Shown here piece after piece: positions 1-12,272 of a stretch of DNA of 45,387 bases. A model generated the notes under the pieces. It was given only the letters and a program-made list of their open reading frames with translations. It searched no databases and had not been told where the DNA came from. The DNA lies in the NCBI GenBank assembly GCA_964058805.1, contig CAXKVV010001031.1, forward strand, positions 1 to 45,387. Direction: 5' to 3'. Within the stretch, counting starts at the first letter, position 1; every line of letters begins with the position of its first letter. The stretch comes from Schoenoplectus triqueter (taxonomy: Eukaryota; Streptophyta; Magnoliopsida; Poales; Cyperaceae). The translations under genes and the position numbers were made by a program.

Positions 1-3000
1 CTCCCCTGAAATTATCTTATATTAATCAGAGAAATGTTCAAAATATGTCAAACAAAATCAGCAAGTATTATCTTCCAAATGCCATCAGAAATAAAACCTG
101 TATAATCTTCATATATCAAACTTTTTTTCTTTTTGGATAGAAAGATAAACGGAACAATTTTATCCAGATAATACAGGACATGAAAAAAGATATTACCATT
201 GTTCAAGGCGTCTTTTAACATTTCGTTTACTTGCATGAAGAGAATCAGCAACCAGCTTCCATTCTGAAGGTATATCAGAATTTTCCACAAAAATATCTCC
301 ACATTCCTCTGTATCAAATTCTCGTGGCCTCTTATTAAAAATTATCTGATTTCTATCAACATGGGTTTTATTTTTTAAAGGATGAAGCGGAAGCTGATGG
401 AGCAGTCTAAGTTGAACACCCAAGAAAGAAGCAAGGTTTAAAGCATCCTCTTGTGACAACTTTTCCCTTCTACAATATCCAAGTTAGTAGGCAAGGGTTA
501 CAATCCTGGGTCTATTGTGTTCCGGTCTGATATAATCAAGCCATTAAGCTTTCTTCTTCATGTTACTTTATTTCGTTTGGCTTTCTTAACTTGTGCAATA
601 TATTTTCAGAATTGAGAATGGTATTGAATAATTTTTCAAATTAAACATCTGACTCACATTTTACCGAATATATCCCCCTTACATCTTTTCGTCACAAGAT
701 ATGGCCATATAGTCTTGCATGAAACATTAAACCCTTTTAGTGCAGTTTGCATCTTTCTCAACACACCAAAAGAGAAATTTTCATCTGAAATGCCTCCAAT
801 TGCATCTGGATAGAACTCAGAAATAGCTCCTGGGATACCTCTCCCATCCCAAGGTATTGTTTTGTGGCACCCATTTTCTGGCACAAGAAAACCACTAGCG
901 ACTATTTTGGGAACATGCTTTCTTAGAGGAGAGTCATACTTCTGAAGGAGGTTGTAGAACTCAAGCTGCATGAATATAGATAGATTAGATACATTTATTC
1001 CCAGGATGAGTCACATTGATAGTCAGTTCAACAATGGTTTGTTCAGTTTAGTACTAGTTATAGTGCTTGAGTACAGATTGAGACTTCCTAACAACATTTT
1101 TGTGAATTAATTACCTTAAGGCTAACACATTTACTTGTATGGAAAGTAGTGCTTATATTGCTTAGAGCATCTTGAATTATTTTCCCAACAGAACTATTGT
1201 CTACACCAGCCAATATCCATCAATAACTGGCACTGCTCATTGTTATAACATATAATAAATGTTAATAAAGAAAAGCATATAAAAACCTCTGTGCCAAGAC
1301 CATGGAGAGCACACTCAAAACCTCCTTCAGCATAAATTTTAATTACATAGTCTGAAATAACAAAAACCTGCAACAGGAAAAGGAAATACTATCAACACTT
1401 ATTGGTAAAGAACAAAGAATAGTTCTACCTCTGTAACATATGGACATTCAGAAATCAGAATCCATTCAGAAAACCCAAATTAGAGAAAAAGATGGAACTG
1501 CAAGTGTTGCAATGTACACACCCAGTAGCACAAAAACAATGTCAAGAATAAAAAAAAAAAGCAAAAACAAACAAATCAGACAGCAGAAATGGTGACTACT
1601 TACAGGATTGCTACCAGTACCAACTGGTAGCCTCTCATCATCTGACGGAGCTGGCAGCTTATAGTTTGAACATATCTCAAGTAGGCAATTGTACCACTTC
1701 TCCACATTTACAGCTAAACATGCCCCCTAAACAAAAAAAACAGCTTCATGGTTACACGACACTAAGAATATACAAGTTGAACAACTGGGGACATCATAAG
1801 TCACTATTTGTCTAGCAGACCACATAACTAAACATAACACTTTGACAGAAATAAATCTGGTTTCTGTACCCATCATTTAGCTTTTTAGTACATTCATCAA
1901 ATTTTTATATATACTTCATATCCATCAATTTATGCTTTCTAAGTTTCCTAAACTGGTATCTACATATATTTTCTCTACTGGATACCAAGATAGTGTAATC
2001 ACAAATTTTGATATCTGTTAACTGAAATAATAAGTTATAGATAGTTCCTTGCAATTTGCAAATTACCTTACCTTCCATATTAACTCCCTCATGTCAGGTT
2101 TAGCAACCCATAATTTGCACAACCATTCCCTCATTTCTCTTTGCCCGATGTAGATATTAGGGCTCCAAGCAGAACAGTAGTGGTTTCTTTCTTCTTCCAG
2201 AAATTGAGACAAGAATGCAATATCATATGAAAAAACTTGATTGGTTGTCCCATCAGAAATCTGCATGGGGGTTTTTAATCTTTCTTCTTTTCTGCTCGGC
2301 TCAGGTTCATTTAACTTGTCTGAATTTAGTAAATTTTCAATCTCATGACCTGGTACAGCCAGAAAACCTGCCCGGGACACACCCTTGTGACGATGGCCAG
2401 GAGCCAGATCTAGGCAAACAAACTCAAAATTGGATTTATTAACATAGTTTTGTGTGACAGCTACTGTGGTTTCAAGATTTAAAACACAATGCCACCAGCC
2501 ACTAGGGACATATATGGTTTCTCCTGGTAATTGAGTGCATTCTATCGGTTTGTCTTCATCAGAGAGCTGAGGGTATATATCCAGCCACCACTGTGAAACA
2601 GGAAAAAAAAATCAAAATAAGATACAATAAAAAGATAAGGGGTAATTCTAGTGTACATCCAACTCTTATGCGGTACATTTTTTTGAGAATTTTTTTCAAA
2701 TTAAAAAAAAATTGTCGATGTATTTCTAATCATACAAATAGAATGTATCAAATTTTGATCAATTTGAAAGAGGTTTTGCCTTCCATCAATCAATTCAAAA
2801 AATTTAACAATAGAGTTTTACTGACTCAGTGATGAATGACTAATAAATTCTGAATTCAATTTTTATGCATGTTCTTGAACACATCTACAATTTTATTTTT
2901 TTTAGTTTGAACACATCTATAAGAGTTGGATATATGCAACAATAAGACGAAAGTATACAAAAAGAGCAAAAGACAACAACAAATTAGTCATAAAGCATGA

Positions 3001-6000
3001 AACAATCAGAAAATTTGAAGAAATACAACATCAACATGCTATACAACAAATCTATTCTGAAAAAGAAAATGGCCACTGCTACACTGAAAGAGGATTACTT
3101 CCTAGCCGTTGTGGGCTGGAGTTTGACAAAATCAGTCCCTATATAATAAAATAAGACTTCAAATGTAGAACAAGATTTTTGAAAATTTATTCCTTCAAAA
3201 ATTTCAGTGGAAAATTATGAAACCAAAATTATACACTTAGCAATCTAACTGAAAACAACATTAAAGGAATAGCAAGAATAATATAACAAAACAATGATGA
3301 TAATAAAAAAAATAGAGAACCTGCAATGATGTTGGGCTATCAATATTGACATCACCATCTTCCTCATTTACATGAACTGTCACTCCAGCAGGTACATGAC
3401 CAGGGGGGTACAACGCCCATCTATGATTTTGGATGTAAAATAGCAAAAGTGTTATGTGAGAAGCAACTAGAAAATAAGATGGCCAATGCATACCCATACT
3501 CCTGTGCCACACAATAGTGCTAATCCTTACACTGTAGAAAGAACACACAAACCAAACCATAGACCCACACAAAAGCAAGATATTCTTGTGATACCATTAC
3601 CACTAGTAATAGAGGGTGGAAGTACAGTCGAGATGAATAAATACTCAAAATATTGTCATATGGGACGTGCAGAAATATTTCTAATGGAGGTCAATTATTT
3701 ACTAATTGGAGATTGTTTGAAATTAATCTAATTTTAATTTATTATTTTATAAGTACGAGGTTCAAAATCAAGACTGACATACAATATGGGGTCTAGACTA
3801 GATATATATAGTAAAATTTTATCAAAGTGTAATATAAAACTCAAAGCAAATCATCATATTTTAGAAAATAAAAAAATACAAGGATTGATTGAACCCCACT
3901 GCATCTGCCCCTGTTCATCTTATCTTCCCATGGTTGAACTGAATAACAGAAAAAAAAAATGCATGTAGATGTGAACCTTTTTCTGCCACATAAAAGGGTA
4001 TTCCATGCAGTTGTCAGGCCAGGATCAACATGCCATGAGGCACCAGACCTCTCAGGACCTATTATCAGCCATCTGAAGGGAGGCCGCTGGTCATGGCCTA
4101 GTAGATCGAAGAAATCATCTTTGAATAGATGAGGCACTTCATAGTCTTCTAATAATGAAGGTGCTGTTTCTCCAAACTATACAGTAGCAAGAGAAAAAAA
4201 ATATCCCGTTACAATTTACAATGCAGTAATCCAACAATATTAAGGGTTTGGAATACAATTGTTTCATTTGTTTCAGGGCAAATTTTAAACTGGTAAGAAA
4301 ACATCTGCTGTTCTAAACTTCAAAGGGACAACATAAACAGAAATACCTTCTCATCGAAAATATAGAGAGGATCTTCATCATGCTGGACTTGCATGTAGGA
4401 AACATAGTCCTTAAACTTCATCAAAATCTTTTTTGGGCTCTTTTGAGACATCCTGAAAAAAGTGTTCCCATAGATTTCAACCAATTGTTCAATTGTCCAT
4501 TTCTTTCTTGCCGGCCAAGTCTCTGCAAGACGCATAAGCATGATCTGGAACAAATATTGAATACGTATATGTTCACATAAAGCAGAAGGGATACCAAGAT
4601 ATATAATATGCCAAAAATATAAGGACCTTTGTCACAAAAGTACACTGATTACTTAACTCAAAGTTGCAAATAGCATTTGCAATAGAACACTGATTCTCAT
4701 GCTTGTAAGTGCTAGGGGACGGTAATCGAGATATTCCACAACAGTACCAAAATGGTAGGTCAGTGTGATGGATCAAGTATATTACATCAATGTCAAACAA
4801 ATTTTAACCCAATCTGGTGAGTTTGTGCATCTTGCTTTTCCAACTTAATTTAGAAACAAATAAAAATAAAATAATCTAATTAGATTCGGGCTTAGTGACA
4901 TAAACTATTCATAAAGAAGCTTAAATGAATTTAAATATTTAGAAAGTTCCTCTTCACTTAATTTTAACAAATAGTTGCTATTCAGAAAAAAAAACCCAAG
5001 AAGCATTGAGCAGTTATCGCAACAAACAAAAATGTTTAATGTAGCTTGGAAATATGGTAAAATGTTTTAAACAACTTAGAAATAATCAGAAATGAGTAAA
5101 AATCACTCAGAAAAAACATAGAGTGCAACACAAACGTATGACGTACCGGCTTTTTTCCATCATAATTCAAAGAAAACTCATCATGTGAAATATCTTCCTT
5201 CCTTTCTAGGTCACCAGTGTCTGAAGAGAAGGAACTCAACGAAGTATGGCATCTGTACCACCTCTTGTACAAGAAAAAAGAGAAAAACCCTGAAAGGGGA
5301 GAAAAACAACATGAAATATGAAAATAACATAAATAGAAGAAACTATAAATTAAAAGCCATGAACAAAGATTGTTACCATCAAATTGAAGGGGCTTATGGT
5401 AAGCCTCAGCAGTGTCCTTGCAAAGGTTATGCCTACACCAGCAAGAAATGTTAGCATCTGATTTGTAGTAACTCTCAAGTATATATTTCAGAAAAATCAT
5501 CTGCAGCTAACACTTAGCTCATGCCACAGCTAGCAAGTCTAGATAAACTTATTTTAAGCTCTTTATATACTTCCACAATCCAAGGAATAATGCTTTACTG
5601 AGCGTCAAAGCCTAATTTCGAACTTTCTTATCTTTCACACACATAAAAAAAATCTATATTCACCCATCATAACTTTACAAATGTTCCCAGCAACTTGCAT
5701 GATCTTCAGCTAGGCTGTAACCATAGACTGCTATTTCGTTAACAACAAAAGAAGAGTTTCCTTTCAGTGCAGACCTTGATAAAGCTGTACTTTTCCAAGA
5801 ACCTTTGAACTCAAGCAACCCACCATCAGAAAAGCATTTATTCATCCAAAGTGGTTCCTCATTGCAAAATATGTACATGACACTGTTAAAAATGGAGAAT
5901 GGCAATGGTATGTTAAATTCTGTCATAAAATAGTACCAGTTCAGTTTTAAATCATCACAGATCAGATGCCACTGTTTTATTGATTCAGTAAGTGCAAACT

Positions 6001-6622
6001 TTAAGGATTGATTGAGGCTAATCTGTGTCTAAGCCAGAGCTCAGATCATGGTTTGACAACAAGATGCGTGAAGAGCAAATAACAAATTTTTGCAATCAGG
6101 ATGAAAACTCCTGGTAGTAATTCCAAATGGCTTTAGATGCCCCTATGCAAGGAAAAGTTATTGCTGTTCACTAGTGTCTGTAATTTACTACACAAATAAG
6201 AAATCATGGTTTTGGGGTGAAAAAACGACACATCAGAAAAAATTTAAATTGACTTTTACTCATGTTAGGGAAACAGGACTAATATAACCACATTAATTGA
6301 GCAATCTAAAAAAATTTCGACGAATTTGGAAATAGGAAGGCATATAACTAAATTTAACTAACATTTCTTTGAGAAGAACGTAATTCGATATTGCTATAGT
6401 TAATACTTCTATGGCTCAGAAGCACAAAAGTGGCACCGGTACGTCATACAAAGGCTCGAAGAGAGAAAATGAGAGAAACCTGCTGACGCAAGAGAGACGA
6501 CCAAGGTCGGTCGGAGAGAGCAACTCGAGGATGGCGCATATGGTCTCATCAGGAAGAATTCTCAGATCGCCGAGCGCATCAACGCGACGATCGACAGTTA
6601 AAAATGGCGCCGAATGAGGCAT
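1..6622 (-). CDS. JMJ21: F-box / JmjC / aminoglycoside-phosphotransferase-like fusion protein, 3' end outside window
   Basis: Exons, 5' to 3' on the minus strand: 6622-6480, 5882-5775, 5432-5377, 5289-5147, 4544-4347, 4176-3977, 3420-3321, 2590-2072, 1726-1604, 1367-1287, 965-658, 469-197, and from 5 leftwards out of the window. Every junction is GT-AG and the phases agree, giving 752 codons here. Residues about 21-65 form an F-box (LPDETICAILELLSP, then VMYIFCNEEPLWM), which should bind SKP1. The JmjC domain spans about 150-370; its Fe(II) ligands are visible as H265-V-D267 (SWHVDPG) and H350 (GWWHCVLNL). From about residue 524 (GTGSNPVFVISDYVIK) an aminoglycoside-phosphotransferase/kinase-like domain begins, whose catalytic part lies beyond the left edge. 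Order and motifs match plant At1g78280-type proteins, which I recall as roughly 900-950 residues. Substrate is unknown to me. Family assignment is confident; the short exon 3 boundary rests on phase and resemblance to the family. Confidence 0.9.
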
Positions 6623-6698
6623 TTTCAGGTAGAGAACTGCGTCTGGAGAAATTGTATCACTGCGTCCACTCTACGCGCCGGGTCGGGTTCGCGGAGGG

Positions 6699-6720
6699 GA
6701 GAGAGAGAGAGAGAAAGAGG
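6699..6720 (-). repeat. GA/CT-rich simple repeat in the probable 5' leader of the JmjC gene
   Basis: A GA dinucleotide run (CT-rich on the coding strand) about 77-98 bases upstream of the start codon at 6622. CT-rich tracts of this kind are common in plant 5' leaders and core promoters. No clear TATA box was picked out upstream. Confidence 0.5.
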
Positions 6721-6722
6721 AA

Positions 6723-8203
6723 AGAATGAAAAATTAGTAGACTGGCTCCGCCGCGTTGACGACGCGTCGCACGACGCTGCATTTTAGACTGCTGCGACCA
6801 CTTTCCTCTTATTATTTTCGTCTCTACCCTGACGATGACGGAAAGGAGCAGTGTTATTAACCGAGGTCAAGGTCAATTTGTATTCGGCACAATGCAGAAG
6901 GTTGTCCGTTAATTCCGATAGGTACGTACGTCTACGTGTCTAATAAGATTCTGTAAATTTATTTTATTTAAATCTTTGAAGTTTTATTGTTAAAATATCA
7001 TTTGACTGACATATATTTTTTATAGAAAAGGGGGAAATCACTTAATTGTTCTGACTTCCACGTTTATTCTTATAATAATAAACATAATTTACATTATTAT
7101 TATTCATATGTTGTATTTTAAAATACGAGGACGGATTGGCACCAAAATACAATATGTACTATGTTATTATATAAATAGTTTTCAAGATTTTCATTTTCAA
7201 TGTACCAAATTTATTTGGGATTCGGGTTTGTTGTTGTTGTTAGATCTTACAAAAATATTTTGTCTTCGAGTACGTATATTTGCCTAAACCTAATGGTTAT
7301 GGCATTTTGTTCCACTGACAATGGTAATTGTGCAACTTTAGCAAAGAATTTTCAAAGTCCATCAAAACTGAACCATTGTAAATTTCATATAATTTTAACG
7401 AAATATCAAATGATATTTAAATTGTATGAATCTAAATACATTAAATATATAAGTTAACGAAACAAATGTAGTTTTTTCTATTTTTTAAATTTATTTGAAA
7501 GTATGATTTAGATTTATTAGTATCAAACATTGTTTTAAAATGCGTTCGCGTGGCTACATATACAGTCCGCTTATTCTTATGTAGTGTGATATCGCATGCA
7601 TAAGAGTATGCATCCAAATATTCAACAATGCGTATTATTTTTTAAAATATTTATCGTATTAAACCTATAAAATTAATTATATTATATTTTTCATGCAAAA
7701 TATTCAAAATTATATTAATATCTTATTATATTTTCTTGTTTTACATTAAAATTCTTCAAAAATAAATTATCAATTCAAATATTGTAAAAAAAAATTAGAA
7801 TACATATTCGCATACTGAACCGTATATATACCCACATATCGCATACACGCCATATAATGATCAACCGCGCGCATATTGAAATCCTTATTTTAAAACCTTA
7901 GTATCAAATGGTTCTCAATCTTTTGTAATCAGCACAGACTTATGTTTTATGTGAACACCATTAAAGCGCCGTTAACGTATGATTCCGAAGTCCAAACAAA
8001 ACCATTTCTGGTTCAGATCAATAAAATAAAAATAAGAAGATGAGAAAAAGAGAGCGGCACCGTACTCACCTCTCCAAATTACATCTATCAACTGCTCAAT
8101 CCCATCTCCTAGTTACACCAATCAGATGTTAGATTTACTGCCTCACGCCTGCAACTGCAATGAGATCATGAAACCTGATCTGATATGATTCGACTGACAA
8201 CGC
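6723..8203. other. Intergenic DNA between the JmjC gene and the Rab gene; possible decayed inverted-repeat element
   Basis: This should hold the promoter of the left gene (near 6.7-6.9 kb) and the 3' flank of the Rab gene (near 8.0-8.2 kb). Between 7541 and 7845 the outer 40-50 bases of the two sides are imperfectly inverted relative to each other (TGCG-GTGG-TACATATAC-type segments), and ATGCATA/TATGCAT pair around 7600. This looks like a worn MITE, but similarity is weak and no target duplication was seen. No coding sequence recognised. Confidence 0.35.
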
Positions 8204-10663
8204 TCAAGAAGTTGAACAGCACATTCTATTTTTATCAGGAATCACTTGTGCTGGTCCTGGTACAACGATTTTCTTCCCTGACAAGGCAGGCCCTGATGTA
8301 CCATTCCTGTTCGTCTGGCCCTCAGATGCTAGGCTTCTCTTGCTAACTATGCTGAAAATCTCTGTCAGAACTGTTTGAAATGCAGCCTCCACGTTGGTGG
8401 CCTGAAGGGCTGAAGTTTCTAGATAGAAGAGGCCCTCCTTTTGTGCAAACTCCTTCGCTTCCTCAGTGGTGACTGTCCTTTGGTCCTGCAGGTCAATCTT
8501 GTTGCCAACTAGCATGATGACAATGTTGCGGTCTGCATGGGCCCGCAGCTCATCCAGCCACCGGGGGATGTGCTCGAATGTGGGGCGTTTCGTCACATCA
8601 TATACAAGCAGAGCACCAACAGCTCCTCTATAGTATGCACTTGTGACAGCCCGATACCTGCATTTGGGCAAGACATTGTTAGAGATGTTGTTGCTCCCTG
8701 CAGGTGGGGATTATTTAAGCTAGACTTCAATTCAACTCAATACTGTCCCAGTTTATGGCATGAACGGCTATAGGATCTGGTCTGCAATACAATGTCAGGA
8801 AAACTTATAACATGCTTGTATGGCATTCAGCATAGCATTCCATAATGTAATAATGACTCAGCCAGGTAAACAACTAAAAAACATGTTACAACATCTACAC
8901 TGTATTTAATCAGTTTACGTTGGTTCAGGTTTATTGAAATTCTTTCATTGACATAGCACAGCACCAGCCAAACCAGATCCATCGCTATATCAATATGTTA
9001 TTGCCACCTTCAGTCAGTTATTCAGTACCAGTTATTGCATTTTAATTGGTCTGACTCCCCCCCTGACCTGCCCCCAAAGACACACTACATTATGCAAGCA
9101 AGGTTACTTGAATCCAAACAGATAAAACTTTTATTCAGATCAAAGTACCAATTGTAGACTCCTAAAAATAATACATGGGGAATTGACCTATAACAATACC
9201 AAAAACTACCCCAAGTTGCTAAGAGGATTGTAATTTGAACATGAAGTGTCCAGGTCAAAATTAATCCTTTGATTCCTTCCACCACAAAAATTGGAGTAGC
9301 TAACACAGAAAACTAAGAAGCTTGCAACACTGGAACTCTGGAAGTACACAATATTAGAAACATCTTTTTTAGAAATGAGATAAAAACTTAATATAGCTAA
9401 CACAGAAAATTAAGAAGCTCACATCACTGGAACTCTGGTCATTGACATGTTGTATACATATCGAGCCAGCAAAGGGATCAAAATGTCAATGCACCAGTTT
9501 GTATTACTACCTAAGGCACAATTTTGCTGTCCTTGCAATTTTACAAACATTTTCAAATCAAATAATGAACTGATGACTTCTGCTTTCTTTGCAATCTGCA
9601 ACAAAAATTTGTTCGCTGGAGTTTAAGTAAAATATTGCTTTACTATTTCTTTTGCATAAGTATTAAAATTTAAAACCATTTAAAAGCATGCTCTATTTAT
9701 AGCCCAACCTACAAATCTATCTGAAGAGCAAATAATGAACAGTAACTTGAAAAATCATAGGAATAACGCTTTCTTATTGAATTTGATCCTCAAGAAGATA
9801 AATAACACTTTCTCATTTTGTATGAGCCAAATATGGACTTCAATTTTACAAGAAAACACAGTGCAAACAAATTGTTTGTACACAGTACTAACCAGAGCTT
9901 CCAACTTAAAAAACCCATAAGGAAATTGGACAGAAATCATGATGATTTCAAGGAGTAATGAATTACTTTCATGTCTTCAATCCAGATCAGCCTTAAATTT
10001 TTTTTTTAACATTCTCCAGAGAAAAATTGCATTGGTGCCAGTTTAACTGAAAGGCTACAGATGCAAAACAATAAATTCAACACTGCTATCTCACTTCAAT
10101 ACTAAAGTACTTGGTATTAAAGAAAGGGGCCCTTACACGAAGATATATTCCAACCTGAATTTACATCTATAGTTATTGACTCTACTAAAAGTGAACCTAC
10201 ACTGGGACAGGGTCTGACAACAGTCTCTTTTCCTCTTTATCAACTATTTCAAATGAAGCGTCATTCAATTAGAAGTACGAGCTCAAACCTCTAATTCAAA
10301 ATGCAAACTCTCGCTATTCACCCCTTGAAACTCGTTCCCTCGGCTTAGTTGAAACAACAGAACATCAAAGAGAGCAATCCCAGCAACAAGATTCGACCAA
10401 AAGCACCATTGCCCCAAAATCAAAAGGGTAAAAACAGAATCAAACCTCTCCTGGCCAGCGGTATCCCAGATCTGAGCCTTGACGCTCTTGTGCTGGATCA
10501 CGAGCGTTCGCGTCTGGAACTCGACACCGATCGTCGCTTTCGAGTCGAGCAAGAACTCGTTTCGCGCAAATCGGTTCAGGATCTGTGACTTCCCCACCGC
10601 AGAGTCGCCGATCAGAACCACCTTGAAAACGTAGTCTATCTTCTCTCCCGTCGTCGGCGCCAT
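8204..10663 (-). CDS. Rab11/RABA-type small GTPase, RABA4-like
   Basis: Two exons, 10663-10446 and 8657-8204 (stop included), joined by a 1788-base GT-AG intron in phase 2 that falls just after the GQE of the G3 motif. The product has 223 residues, normal for the family. All GTP-binding motifs are intact: P-loop GDSAVGKS (19-26), switch I T44 in ATIGVEF, WDTAGQE (66-72), NKID (125-128) and ETSAL (153-157). The C-terminal CC (219-220) followed by STS is a geranylgeranylation site. The [14 protein letters not shown] segment and the KKIVVPG stretch before the tail resemble the RABA4 subgroup, whose members act on trans-Golgi/post-Golgi vesicles in polarised growth and wall secretion. The exact subgroup is inferred by eye; other RABA groups are possible. 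Start chosen because the [15 protein letters not shown]-terminus fits the family. Confidence 0.93.
9299..9438. repeat. Two 43-bp direct repeats in the Rab intron
   Basis: Positions 9299-9341 and 9396-9438 are near-identical 43-bp segments (both start GCTAACACAGAAAA and end CACTGGAACTCTGG) 97 bp apart within the single intron. Probably a local duplication. No function suggested. Confidence 0.7.
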
Positions 10664-10666
10664 TTC

Positions 10667-10678
10667 TCAGTGATGCAT
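10667..10678 (-). promoter_or_regulatory. Three-codon upstream ORF in the Rab 5' leader
   Basis: On the coding strand ATG CAT CAC TGA ends three bases before the annotated start codon at 10663. If the TATA-like box at 10767 sets the transcript start, this ATG is the first one in the mRNA. Minimal uORFs can lower or tune re-initiation at the main start. Whether ribosomes use it is not shown by sequence. Confidence 0.45.
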
Positions 10679-10766
10679 ACACAAACACTCTCTCCCCTTT
10701 CTCTGTTTCTCTGAGTTGCTCTCGCTCGTCTTTTCGCTTGGCGGGTGCAGGGTGGACGGGTGTTGG

Positions 10767-10772
10767 TATATA
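10767..10772 (-). promoter_or_regulatory. Candidate TATA box of the Rab gene
   Basis: TATATA in the coding-strand context GTATATACC, about 105 bases upstream of the start codon and followed by a GA-rich stretch typical of a leader. Position is plausible; no transcript evidence. Confidence 0.4.
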
Positions 10773-10879
10773 CTGTAGTGCAGGAGAGTTGCCTTGTGTG
10801 AGTAGATCCAGTGGGTAAAGTAGGGACTCGGCAGTAGGCGGCGGGTACCAACTTTTTTAACTTGTTTCCTTCTTATTTT

Positions 10880-11261
10880 GGGTTAATATTCTCATTATCT
10901 CAGTAAATTTTTATTTATTTATTTTAATCACTAAAATTTGATGTTTATTTAAATTTAATTATTTTCATTAGTTTTTTATTAAAAAATAATTAAAATAAAA
11001 TTATATTTATTATCAAAATATTTAAAATAAAATTATATTTATTATCAAAAATAATTAAAATGAAAAACAGAAAACAGATAAATAAAATAAAATAATATTT
11101 ATTTTATCATTAATTTTTTAAATATTTTTTAATAGAAAAACTAATGAAAATGATTAAATTTGAATAAATATTAAAATTTAGTTACTAAAATGGATAAAAA
11201 AATTCAATGACTAAATATAAATAAATATCAAAAATTCAGCGATTTATCACAAGGTTAACTC
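10880..11261. mobile_element. 382-bp long-TIR MITE, probably Mutator-like
   Basis: The two halves are inverted repeats for well over 100 bp: the left arm from GGGTTAATATTCTCATTATC and the right arm read in reverse from GAGTTAACCTTGTGATAAAT. Both then share segments such as TTTAATYATTTTCATTAG. The element is flanked by TCTTATTTT (10871-10879) and TTTTATTTT (11262-11270), a 9-bp duplication with one mismatch. Long TIRs plus 9-bp duplication fit Mutator-like elements. It carries an internal 33-bp tandem duplication near 10990-11056 and no ORF. It begins about 215 bases upstream of the Rab start codon. Confidence 0.65.
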
Positions 11262-11437
11262 TTTTATTTTTTTCCTTTAATTATGCTATCATATCCCGGT
11301 TTTAAAATATTCATATGAGTCTAGACCCAAAAATTTTGACCGTATCCAATGCCGATCTTTGAAAACTTTGATTATATGTTCTGCTAAAAGGAGACTAGTG
11401 TTTATACTTTATAGTAATTGACAAGTATTAAAACTAA

Positions 11438-12263
11438 AGCAAAATTGGTATATACCCTCAGCACATTCTTATTTAAATATTTAATTATTTAAATTTAGAA
11501 ATTAAATATTTATCTTTGAAAATGTTAAAATTTTAAATATTTATCCATAATTTATATTATCCTCATAAAAAATAAATAAACAATTAATTAAATTTTTAAT
11601 AGGACCAAAATAGTCCTTTGATGAATTTAAAGTATTTTCATTTATATGTAAATTTTTTTGCTACTTTTATTATTTCAACGATGTACAAAATTATCATAAA
11701 TTCATAATTATGAAAAAAAAAATTCGCTATCAATCTCATTAGTAGGCACTAGTTACAATAAGTTTTGTTTCATACCATTTCTGGTTCATATCAATTTTGG
11801 TTTGTATCAGTTCTGATTTGTATACCAGTTCAATTTATACTTGTCATTCTTTTTTTTTCTATTTAATTTTAGAAGTTCAAAAATTTTCATATATCATAAA
11901 CACATTATAGAAATGTGTTGCTTTATTTGAGGTTATATTTACACACAGTTGGAGCTCAAGGAGAGAGAGCAATTGTAAGTAGCAGTACAACAACAACACA
12001 ATACGTATAACAAAATAAAAGAATTCAATGCACCGTTACTGGCTTTGTTGCGGGGCAAGCTGTATGGATGATAGAAAAAATATAGAGGGGTATTTGGGTC
12101 CTATTATAATTTTAATTGTTAATTTAATTTTTATGAGGATAGTACTAGTTATGGGTAAATATTCAAGGTTTTGATATTTTTAGGGATAAATACTCAAATT
12201 TCAAATTTAAAAAGATAAATATCAAAATTAGAATGTGTTAAGCGTTATATACCCAATTTTACC
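11438..12263. mobile_element. 826-bp non-autonomous Mutator-like element with long TIRs
   Basis: Terminal inverted repeats of about 185 bp: the left arm includes AAAATTGGTATATACCC, the right arm in reverse AAAATTGGGTATATAACG, with CTATCCTCATAAAAA-type matches further in. Flanks are an exact 9-bp direct repeat TAAAACTAA at 11429-11437 and 12264-12272. That combination is diagnostic of the Mutator superfamily. The interior (about 11630-12080) has no recognisable transposase; its origin, including possible captured host sequence, is unknown. Confidence 0.78.
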
Positions 12264-12272
12264 TAAAACTAA

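Noticed and set aside
2593..3731. Plus-strand ORFs inside the JmjC gene region
   Set aside because: They fall in introns or antisense to exons and have no recognisable product.
5377..5500. Extended exon 3 starting MIFLKYILESYY
   Set aside because: The CTGCAG acceptor gives a frame that cannot join the upstream donor without a stop, and the extra residues have no counterpart in the family; the acceptor at 5433 fits.
10440..10688. 82-codon ORF overlapping the Rab first exon in another frame
   Set aside because: It begins with GTG rather than ATG and runs through a genuine splice donor; a shadow of the Rab exon.
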